A stretch of DNA of 64,000 nucleotides from positions 34,472,001 to 34,536,000 of the forward strand of contig OZ231128.1 of NCBI GenBank assembly GCA_965153355.1, read 5' to 3'. Below are positions 20,701 through 30,970 of the stretch, piece by piece (position 1 is the stretch's first letter; every line of letters starts with the position of its first letter). The notes beneath the pieces were generated by a model. It worked only from the letters and a program-made list of their open reading frames with translations, searched no databases and was not told where the DNA came from. Origin of the DNA: Flaccisagitta enflata. Lineage: Eukaryota; Chaetognatha; Sagittoidea; Aphragmophora. The translations under genes were made by a program, and so were the position numbers.

Positions 20701-23700
20701 ATTGGTCTGTTGTGGTCTGTTGATTGAAAGATAGAGAAACAAGAGATTACAACATTTGGTCTGCCATGGTCTGTTGATTGAAAGATGAAGATATTGAGTC
20801 TTCATGCATTGGTCTGTTGTGGTCTGTTGATAGAAAGATGAAGATATCGAGTTTTCATGCATTGGTCTGTTGTGGTCTGTTGATTGAAAGATAGAGAAAT
20901 AAGAGATTACAACATTTGGTCTGCCATGTTCTGTTGATTGAAAGATGAAGATATTGAGTCTTCATGCATTGGTCTGTTGTGGCTTGTTGATTGAAAGATA
21001 GAGAAATAAGAGATTTCAACATTTGGTCTGCCATGGTCTGTTGATTGAAAGATGAAGATATTAAGTCTTCATGCATTGGTCTGCTGTGGTCTGCTGATTG
21101 AAAGATGAAGATATTGAGTCTTCATACATTGGTCTGTTTTGGTCTGTTGATTGAAAGATGAAGATATTGAGTTTTCATGCATTGGTCTGTAGTGGTCTGT
21201 TGATTGAAAGATAGAGAAATAAGAGATTTCAACATGTGGTCTGCCATGGTCTGTTGATTGAAAGATGAAGATATTGAGTTTTCATGCATTGGTCTGTTGT
21301 GGTCAGTTGATTGAAAGATAGAGAAACAAGAGATTTCAACATTTGGTCTGCCATGGTCTGTTGATTGAAAGATGAAGATATTGAGTCTTCATGCATTGAT
21401 CTGCTGTGGTCTGTTGATTGAAAGATATTCAGTCTTCATGCATTGGTCTGTTCTGATTGAAAAGATAGAGAAATAAGAGATTTCAACATGTGGTCTGCCA
21501 TGGTCTGTTGATTGAAAGATGAAGATATTGAGTTTTCATGCATTGGTCTGTTGTGGTCTGTTGATTGAAAGATAGAGAAATAAGAGATTACAACATTTGG
21601 TCTGCCATGGTCTGTTGATTAAAAGATGAAGATATTGAGTTTTCATGCATTGGTCTGTTGTGGTCTGTTGATTGAAAGATAGAGATGCAGATTTCAACAT
21701 TTGGTCTATGGTCTGTTGATTGAAAGATGAAGATATTGAGTCTTCATGCATGATCTGCTGTGGTCTGTTGACTGAAAGATGAAGATATTGAGTTTTCATG
21801 CATTGGTCTGTCTTGGTCTGTTGATTGAAACATAGAAAAATAAGAGATTACAACATTTGGTCTGCTATCTGTTGATTGAAAGATGAAGATATTGAGTTTC
21901 ATGCATTGGTCTGTTGTGGTCTGTTGATTGAAAGATAGAGAAATAAGAGATTACCACATTTGGTCTGCTGTGTTCTGCTGATTTAAATATGAATATATTG
22001 AGTCTTCATGCATTGGTCTGCCATGGTCTGTTGATTAAAAGATGAAGATATTGAGTTTTCATGCATTGGTCTGTTGTGGTCTGTTGATTGAAAGATGAAG
22101 ATATTGAGTTTTCATGCATTGGTCTGTTGTGGTCTGTTGATTGAAAGATAGAGAAATAAGAGATTACAACATTTGGTCTGCCATGGTCTGTTGATTGAAA
22201 GATGAAGATATTGAGTCTTCATGCATTGGTCTGTTGTAGTCTGTTGATTGAAAGATGAAGATATTGAGTTTTCATGCATTGGTCTGTTGTGGTCTGTTGA
22301 TTGAAAGATAGAGATATAAGAGGTTACCACATTTGGTCTGCCATGGTCTGTTGATTGAAAGAGGAAGATGTTGAGTCTTCATGCATTGGTCTGTTGTGGT
22401 CTGTTGATTGAAAGATGAAGATATCGAGTTTTCATGCATTGGTCTGTTGTGGTCTGTTGATTGAAAGATAGAGAAACAAAAGATTTCAACATGTGGCCTG
22501 CCACGGTCTGTTGATTGAAAGACGAAGATATTGAGTCTTCATGCATTGGTCTGTTGTGGTCTGTTGATTGAATGATAGAGAAATAAGAGATTTCAATAAG
22601 TGGTCTGCCATGGTCTGTTGATTGAAAGATGAAGATATTGAGTTTTCATGCATTGGTTTGTTGTGGTCTGTTGATAGAGAAATAAGAGATTACCACATTT
22701 GGTCTGCCATGGTCTGTTGATTGAAAGATGAAGATATTGAGTCTTCATACATTGGTCTGCTGTGGTCCGCTGATTGAAAGATGAAGATATTGAGTCTTTA
22801 TGCATTGGTCTGTTGTGGTCTGTTGATTGAAAGATGAAGATATTGAGTTTTCATGCATTGGTCTGTTGTGGTCTGTTGATTGAAAGATAGAGAAATAAGA
22901 GATTTCAACATGTGGTCTGCCATGGTCTGTTGACTGAAAGATGAAGATATTGAGTTTTCATGCATTGGTCTGTTGTGGTCTGTTGATTGAAAGATAGAGA
23001 AATAAGAGATTACCACATTTGGTCTGCCATGGTCTGTTGATTGAAAGATGAAGATATTGAGTCTTCATGCATTGGTCTGCTGTGGTCTGCTGATTGAAAG
23101 ATGAAGATATTGAGTCTTTATGCATTGGTCTGTTGTGGTCTGTTGATTGAAAGATGAAGATATTGAGTTTTCATGCATTGGTCTGTTGTGGTCTGTTGAT
23201 TGAAAGATAGAGAAATAAGAGATTTCAAAATGTGGTCTGCCATGGTCTGTTGACTGAAAGATGAAGATATTGAGTTTTCATGCATTGGTCTGTTTTGGTC
23301 TGTTGATTGAAAGATAGAGAAATAAGAGATTACCACATTTGGTCTGCCATGGTCTGTTGATTGAAAGATGAAGCTATTGAGTCTTTATGCATTGGTCTGT
23401 TGTGGTCTGTTGATTGAAAGATGAAGATATTGAGTTTTCATGCATTGGTCTGTTGTGGTCTGTTGATTGAAAGATAGAGAAATAAGAGATTTCAAAATGT
23501 GGTCTGCCATGGTCTGTTGACTGAAAGATGAAGATATTGAGTTTTCATGCATTGGTCTGTCTTGGTCTGTTGATTGAAACATAGAAAAATAAGAGATTAC
23601 AACATTTGGTCTGCCATGGTCTGTTGATTGAAAGATGAAGATATTGAGTTTTCATGCATTGGTCTGTTGTGGTCTGTTGATTGAAAGATAGAGAAATAAG

Positions 23701-25912
23701 AGATTACCACATTTGGTCTGCTATGGTCTCTTGATTCAAAGATGAAGATATTGAGTCTTCATGCATTGGTCTGCCATGGTCTGTTGATTGAAAGATGAAG
23801 ATATTGAGTCTTCATGCATTGGTCTGTTGTGGTCTGTTGATTGAAAGATGGAGATATCGAGTTTTCATGCATTGGTCTGTTGTGGTCTGTTGATTGAAAG
23901 ATAGAGGTATAAGAGATTACAACATTTGGTCTGCCATGGTCTGTTGATTGAAAGATGAAGATATTGAGTCTTCATGCATTGGTCTGTTGTGGTCTGTTGA
24001 TTGAAAGATGAAGATATCAAGTTTTCATGCATTGGTCTGTTGTGGTCTGTTGATTGAAAGATAGAGATATAAGAGGTTACCACATTTGGTCTGCCATGGT
24101 CTGTTGATTGAAAGAGGAAGATGTTGAGTCTTCATGCATTGGTCTGTTGTGGTCTGTTGATTGAAAGATGAAGATATCGAGTTTTCATGCATTGGTCTGT
24201 TGTGGTCTGTTGATTGAAAGATAGAGAAACAAAAGATTTCAACATGTGGCCTGCCACGGTCTGTTGATTGAAAGACGAAGATATTGAGTCTTCATGCATT
24301 GGTCTGTTGTGGTCTGTTGATTGAATGATAGAGAAATAAGAGATTTCAATAAGTGGTCTGCCATGGTCTGTTGATTGAAAGATGAAGATATTGAGTTTTC
24401 ATGCATTGGTTTGTTGTGGTCTGTTGATTGAAAGATAGAGAAATAAGAGATTACCACATTTGGTCTGCCATGGTCTGTTGATTGAAAGATGAAGATATTG
24501 AGTCTTCATACATTGGTCTGCTGTGGTCCGCTGATTGAAAGATGAAGATATTGAGTCTTTATGCATTGGTCTGTTGTGGTCTGTTGATTGAAAGATGAAG
24601 ATATTGAGTTTTCATGCATTGGTCTGTTGTGGTCTGTTGATTGAAAGATAGAGAAATAAGAGATTTCAACATGTGGTCTGCCATGGTCTGTTGACTGAAA
24701 GATGAAGATATTGAGTTTTCATGCATTGGTCTGTTGTGGTCTGTTGATTGAAAGATAGAGAAATAAGAGATTACCACATTTGGTCTGCCATGGTCTGTTG
24801 ATTGAAAGATGAAGATATTGAGTCTTCATGCATTGGTCTGCTGTGGTCTGCTGATTGAAAGATGAAGATATTGAGTCTTTCTGGATTGGTCTGTTGTGGT
24901 CTGTTGATTGAAAGATGAAGATATTGAGTTTTCATGCATTGGTCTGTTGTGGTCTGTTGATTGAAAGATAGAGAAATAAGAGATTTCAAAATGTGGTCTG
25001 CCATGGTCTGTTGACTGAAAGATGAAGATATTGAGTTTTCATGCATTGGTCTGTTTTGGTCTGTTGATTGAAAGATAGAAAAATAAGAGATTACAACATT
25101 TGGTCTGCCATGGTCTGTTGATTGAAAGATGAAGATATTGAGTTTTCATGCATTGATCTGTTGTGGTCTGTTGATTAAAAGATAGAGAAATAAGAGATTA
25201 CCACATTTGGTCTGCTATGGTCTGTTGATTGAAAGATGAAGATATTGAGTCTTCATGCATTGGTCTGCTGTGGTCTGCTGATTGAAAGATGAAGATATTG
25301 AGTCTTTATGCATTGGTCTGTTGTGGTCTGTTGATTGAAAGATGAAGATATTGAGTTTTCATGCATTGGTCTGTTGTGGTCTGTTGATTGAAAGATAGAG
25401 AAATAAGAGATTGCCACATTTGGTCTGCCATGGTCTGTTGATTGAAAGATGAAGATATTGAGTCTTCATGCATTGGTCTGCTGTGGTCTGCTGATTGAAA
25501 GATGAAGATATTGAGTCTTTATGCATTGGTCTGTTGTGGTCTGTTGATTGAAAGATGAAGATATTGAGTTTTCATGCATTGGTCTGTTGTGGTCTGTTGA
25601 TTGAAAGATAGAGAAATAAGAGATTACCACCTTTGGTCTGCCATGGTCTGTTGATTGAAAGATGAAGATATTGAGTCTTTATGCATTGGTCTGCTGTGGT
25701 CTGCTGATTGAAAGATGAAGATATTGAGTCTTTATGCATTGGTCTGTTGTGGTCTGTTGATTGAAAGATGAAGATATTGAGTTTTCATGCATTGGTCTGT
25801 TGTGGTCTGTTGATTGAAAGATAGAGAAATAAGAGATTTCAACATTTGGTCTGCCATGGTCTGTTGATTGAAAGATAACCGTTCTAAATGATTGGTCTGC
25901 TGTGGTCTGCTA
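17711..25912 (-). repeat. 53/54-bp satellite array, 8.2 kb
   Basis: Same unit types and orientation as 1488-6391. Unusual variants mark higher-order repeats. AAAAGATTTCAACATGTGGC with CCACGGTCTG occurs near 22478 and again near 24233, and AGAGGTTACCACATTTGG near 22320 and 24073, giving an internal duplication of about 1.75 kb. The part at about 20037-21260 matches 2037-3245. No gene. Confidence 0.95.
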
Positions 25913-26503
25913 GAAAATTTTTTTTGAAAGACCATTTTCTGAGTTTTAGTCAAGAATTGGTCTTCTGAGGGGCTGGTCTGTTGTTTCACCCTAGCCTGGG
26001 ATTTAGGCCTCGATGCCGGGATTTGGTCCTGTAGGCTAGGATGTGGGTCTAGGGAGGGGGAGGGTGTAAGAATATGCTGGGATCAATTTTGGTTGACAAA
26101 CGAAAAGCCCAATCTACATGAAAATTAATTTGGACTTGATTTAGGCACCGCATCATCACTGCTGTAGTTGTACAGAATTTATGATTTTAGTTATAAAAAT
26201 AATTTTTTCCACATCAGCATTGATGACGTGGTACACAGATCTACTCCAAATTGATTTTGCGAGTAGATAAGGTTCTAACTATTCATTGAATAGCATTCAA
26301 TAGGAACACGAAAATTGCTTGGAAATAAAAGTATGCCCAAATTGAGCCCAATCTAATGTAGAAGAAGAAGAAGGAGAAGGAGAACGAGAAATTTCCCCAT
26401 GCATGAAAACATAGGTTATTGGCCTCATCGAGGCCGCTGCCCAAAAAGTAGAAGAAAAAAGACAGTCTCAACTAATTAGCTGTTTGAATTTTGAAAAGAG
26501 CAT
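25913..26503. mobile_element. foldback-family fragment between satellite and LTR element
   Basis: After degenerate satellite to about 25984 there are GGGATTTAGGCCTCGATGCC-like repeats, 300 bp of unremarkable AT-rich sequence, and a right end ATGCATGAAAACATAGGTTA...GAGGCCGCTGCCCAAAAAG at about 26395-26450. The right end matches the GGGCAGCGGCC element family. No left terminus seen. Confidence 0.5.
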
Positions 26504-27023
26504 TGTGCCCGCTCGCTCCCTTTCTCACTAACCGGAGTAGTAGTGACGACGTTATTAACGGTCTGAAATAATTTATTAGCAATCATTAGTAATCATTAAC
26601 AACTTAGGCAATGGGCGGTAATAATTAATAGCAATCATTAGTACACCAATTTACATCTTTACAAAGCTTAGTACCTGAAACTTCAACTCATTTCGGCATT
26701 CAGGGAACCAGAGGGTAAGTAATGCTAATCAATTCATCATTAATCTGCAAAGGATGGAAAAGAGTAACATTAGTAGGCTTATTTACTCCTTAATCGCCAA
26801 TAAACAATGAGAGCGAAGGAATAAAGACAAGCGAATGGACTAAACAGCAGGTAAACGCTCTTATAAGGAAATTCTCTTGGCATGTATCATCAATCCCAGC
26901 CCAGTTTCCGTTCGATTCAAAGCAGTGAACTACTAATAGAGGGCGTTGCTAAAAGGGTAAGTTTTAAGGGCAAAGTAAGGTCTTAAAACAAATGAACAGT
27001 GCTTGCTCACGCGAGCCCGCACA
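26504..27023 (-). repeat. 3' LTR
   Basis: 520 bp, ends TGTGCCCGCTCG and CGAGCCCGCACA. About 99 percent identical to 35499-36018. On the element's strand an AATAAA lies at 26572-26577 as a possible polyadenylation signal. Confidence 0.93.
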
Positions 27024-27033
27024 CCCCCCACCT
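27024..27033 (-). promoter_or_regulatory. polypurine tract
   Basis: Minus strand AGGTGGGGGG immediately upstream of the 3' LTR TGTG. The position and purine content are those expected of the plus-strand primer of an LTR retrotransposon. Confidence 0.8.
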
Positions 27034-27094
27034 GGACTGTAAAACATGTCCAGCTCAAGCATGAGAAATCGTAAGCGCAAGCATGAGAAATCGT

Positions 27095-27615
27095 AAGCGC
27101 AAGCTTGAACGTGTGAAAACCAAAGGCCAAACTTGAAAGCGTGAAAGCCAAAGGCCAAACTTGAAAGCATGAAAGCAAAAGGCCAAACTTGAAAGCGTGA
27201 AAGCAAAAGGCCAAACTTGAAAGCGTGAAAGCAAAAGGCCAAACTTGAAAGCGTGAGAGCAAAAGGCCAAACTTGAAAGCGTGAGAGCAAAAGGCCAAAC
27301 TTGAAAGCGTGAGAGCTAAAGGCCAAACTTGAAAACGTGAAAGCAAAAGGCCAAACTTGAAAGCGTGAAAGCAAAAGGCCAAACTTGAAAGCGTGAAAGC
27401 AAAAGGCCAAACTTGAAAGCGTGAGAGCAAAAGGCCAAACTTGAAAGCGTGAGAGCAAAAGGCCAAACTTGAAAGCGTGAGAGCTAAAGGCCAAACTTGA
27501 AAACGTGAAAGCAAAAGGCCAAACTTGAAAGCGTGAAAGCAAAAGGCCAAACTTGAAAGCGTAAAAGCAAAAGGCCAAACTTGAAAGCGTGAAAGCAAAA
27601 GGCCAAACTTGAGGA
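27095..27615 (-). repeat. 27-bp minisatellite inside the LTR element
   Basis: About 19 copies of a 27-bp unit (AAGGCCAAACTTGAAAGCGT plus GAAAGCA) between the ORF and the polypurine tract. Variants GAGAGC and AAAACG recur in the same order in two successive blocks of about 190 bp, so a multi-unit segment was itself duplicated. The unit is a multiple of three, and all minus-strand frames stay open as FKFGLLLSRFQVWP-like repeats, which I regard as incidental. Confidence 0.9.
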
Positions 27616-27623
27616 TGGAGCAT

Positions 27624-28670
27624 CGCAATGCCTGAAATAACTCTTTATCTTATCAAATGTCTGAGGGAATTGACTACTAAGCCATCTTTAAAATGAATAA
27701 GAATTCATAAACGTGAGGGAAAAATTTGGGGCAGTCACGATTTTAAAGAGGGGAAAATTCCATTCAAACATAAGAGAATTTACCAAAATCAAAATCTTCA
27801 TCTTGAGTATAGTTGTTGACTCAAAATCTTTGTCAACAATAGAGAAAAGATAAATGTAAGCATCGTAAACTTCAGGGTAGTTGTTGACGCAAAATCTCTG
27901 TCAACAAGAGTAAATGTACATGAAACTAATCCTTTTTTTTTCATGAACCTAAGAAAAAGCTTACAAGCATCATTAACTTCAGGGTGGTTGTTGATGCACA
28001 AATCAACAATAGAAAATTACTCCGAATCGTATCATGGATAGAGTAATGTATGAAAATAAAGCACCTCTAACTGCATTGTGTAGTAGATGCAAAGAAAAAG
28101 CTTGAAACTTAAAACGGAAAAAGTAAGCGTAATTAATCGCAATGGAATCGTTAACGCAAACGAAACTTTTTCCCTTTCATTCCCCCCCCCCCCCCACGTC
28201 CTTCATTCCATGTAAATCTAACCCAAAGAACCAATGCTCGACGGCGAGTTGCAGTTGGAGAAAGTAGGAAAAGTTCGTAGCGGAGCGGAGGTGTAGCAGA
28301 ATCGTCGACGCGTAAACTCGTACTAGAGCAGCATGCAGGAGCGTCGAATTGTATCGTATCATTGGGACTTATCACGGAAGCCATATTTCTTATCATAACG
28401 GTGGGCTCTTTTATCACTAGAGCAGCTTTCATTGAGACTTGAGGCACATTTCACGTCGACAAATTCGAAGAATAAATGCAAAACAATGAGAGCATGAACT
28501 AACTGACGAGAAAGAGCTAAAAGAGTGAGAGTACAAAGAGTAACAATCAAAATGTTATCACTTAAATGGCGTCTTCTCTTCGTCGAATTGAGCGAAGCTG
28601 CCTAAGATAAACATTGAACTCATTTCCCACTTTTTCTTCCCTTCATGATGACGTAGCAGTGGTAACGTAA
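27624..28670 (-). other. LTR element 3' internal region, no gene seen
   Basis: About 1 kb between the ORF stop and the minisatellite. It contains three imperfect copies of a roughly 75-bp segment with GGGTAGTTGTTGACGC / GTCAACAATAGAG motifs (27800-28010) and a poly(C) run at about 28182-28195. Short minus-strand frames here show no recognisable domain. Confidence 0.55.
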
Positions 28671-30634
28671 TCAGAAGGCCCGTGACATCGTTGCCGCGGG
28701 AAAAGGCTTGAGGTAGCGGCCGGGAATATCGTAGGGTAGCGGCCGGGAATATCGTAGGGTAGCGGCCGGGAATATTGTAGGGTAGCGGCCGGGAATATCG
28801 TTGCGTAGCGGCCGGGAATAAGCGTGGTTGTGGCCGGGAAGAAGCGTGGTTGTGGCCGGGAAGAAGCGTGGTTGTGGCCCGTAGAAGCGTGGTTGTGGCC
28901 CGTAGAAGCGTGGTTGTGGCCCGTAGAAGCGTGATTGTGGCCAAGAAGAAGCGTGGTTGTGGCCCATAATAGAGTGATTGATTTTTGAGTGGAGACGGAG
29001 AATTCTTTTCTTTCTTCTTTTTCTCCTCCTGGACTCGAACTTGTAACGTCGAAGACGCGGCTTTTTCTTTTCTTTTCTGGCATAGAAAAGTTGAGGGGAA
29101 AAAAATTTCTTCTTTCGCTTTTTTGCCCTCGCGTAAGTCTTCTCGTCGAAAAGTTCCCGACGAGTGGTCCCTCGGAAAAAAGGGAGAAAAGAAGAGGCTT
29201 TGTAGTATCCAGATGACGACGGACTGCCGTTAGATGGATCCTCGCCGTCTGCAGATGAATCTTGGTAGTCTGCAGATGAATCTCGATAGACTGCAGATGA
29301 ATCTCGGCGGTCTGCAGATGTTCGACAATCGATAGAGGAAGCTTGGTAGTCTGTAGATGATGTCAACAGATGACTGACGGAGGCTTGGCAGTCTACAGAT
29401 AACGATCGACGATCGAAGGCGAAGGCTTGTTCATTCACAGCTGATACTTGGTGGTCTTCAGATGATGACTGAAGATGAAAAGAAGAGACGTGGATGTCTT
29501 CAGATGACGACGGGCGATCGTCAGATGATTCTTGAGGGTCTGCAGATGATGACTGACGGTCGACAGAATAAGCTTGGCGGTCTGTAGATGTTGTCAACGG
29601 ATGATTGACTGAGGCTTGGCAGTCTACAGATGATGACCGACGATAGAAGGCTTGTTCATTCACAGATGATATTTGGTGGTCGTCAGATGATGACTGAAGA
29701 TGAAAAGAAGAAACGTGGATGTCTTCAGATGACGACGGGCGGCCGTCAGATGATTCTTGGCTGTCTGCAGATGATGACCGACGGTCGACAGAATAAGCTT
29801 GGCGGTCTGTAGATGATGTCAACGGACGATTGACTGAAGAAGCTTGGTGGTCTACAGATGTCGACGGACGTGGACGGTCGATCAAAGAGGCTTGATAGTC
29901 TGCAGATAAATTCGTAGCAAATGCCAGCGAAGTCGTAGCAGGCGCCGAAATAATCTTGGCAGGTGCCGGCGGAATCTTGGCAGGTGCCGGCGGAATCTTG
30001 GCAGGTGCCGGTGGAATCTTGGCAGGTGCTGGCGGAATCTTGGCAGGTGCCGGCGGAATCTTGGCAGATGCCGGCAAATTTGTGAGAGATGCCGACAAAT
30101 TCAAAATCGTAGATGAGGAAGAAGATGAATCGTGAAGAGGCTCGTCAGAATGATGAACAGGACGTAAAGGAAGAGAAAAGTTGGTGGCAGTGAGAAGCTG
30201 ATTTTCATCATTGATCGATGGACATGGGACTGGAGGCACTTCCGCTTGTGAGGCGGTCATGCATGAGACGTCGAAGATTTCTTTTCCTTCCTTCTTCCTC
30301 TCTTTCACTCCAGATCTTTCTTTTCCCTCTCTTTCCATCGCCAACATGAATTCGTTCATCTCCTCCTTAATCTTAATCTTAATGTTACCAATTTTCTCAC
30401 TATCTCCGTCCATCATGGCTTCGTAGATAGCATCCAATTCATTTTCTGTTGCCTCTTCCAATTCCGAATTTCTCATCGTAAAACGGAAATTCATTTCTTC
30501 ATCCAATTTCATAATTTCTTTTATTTTTCTTTCAAGTTTTTGCAACAACGACTCTTTTCTTTCTTGATCGTCGTCGTTGAGATTGGATTCCAAGTGAGTG
30601 GCAAGGAGATCCGGATTATGAGGAGGATGATGAT
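28671..30634 (-). CDS. gag-like ORF of the LTR element, 3' part
   Basis: In-frame continuation of 34788-35369 once the hAT and one target-site copy are removed; residues 195-845 of an 845-residue product. After PPHNPDLLATH comes a charged helical region, then about six AKIPPAP decapeptide repeats (30-bp units, 29940-30070). Next are long Ser/Asp-rich duplicated blocks, a basic segment with KKRKKKFF and SRRRKRRKKR, and C-terminal repeats of FYGPQPR and RYPTIFPAATLRYSR. No zinc knuckle or enzymatic motif is visible. The N-terminal half plus disordered and basic regions suggest a nucleic-acid-binding structural protein, but assignment as Gag rests on position in the element. Confidence 0.7.
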
Positions 30635-30970
30635 CAGGGCTGTAGAAAATTTTTAGCTTCCTACGAGCAAAATTTTTCTAGCTGTTCCTTCCTACTGAAA
30701 ACGCGTATGATTCTCGCGACGACATGTTACCCTAAATACACATATAGGAGAATAGAAAAGAGATGACAAACAGTACTAAAGTATGTTTTATATCAAAACA
30801 GAAACATCAAAACTATTTTCTAAAATAAATGACATTTTTCATTTAAAAAGAAGCTGAAATAATGGAACTGGCTTATATCTAACTCATTTGACAATGGAAC
30901 TGATTTACGCGTAACTCCTTTGATTTTGAACATGTCACTAAAAATGATGAGAAAAATGTTTGGAGACTTT

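Noticed and set aside
1-25912. CRISPR-like or protein-coding reading of the 53/54-bp repeats
   Set aside because: Units are contiguous with no unique spacers, and the many 60-136-residue frames are simply the satellite translated; they break at random and lack start context.
26933-27628. 231-residue Phe/Leu-rich repeat protein on the minus strand
   Set aside because: It is the 27-bp minisatellite running into the LTR; the competing frames are equally open.
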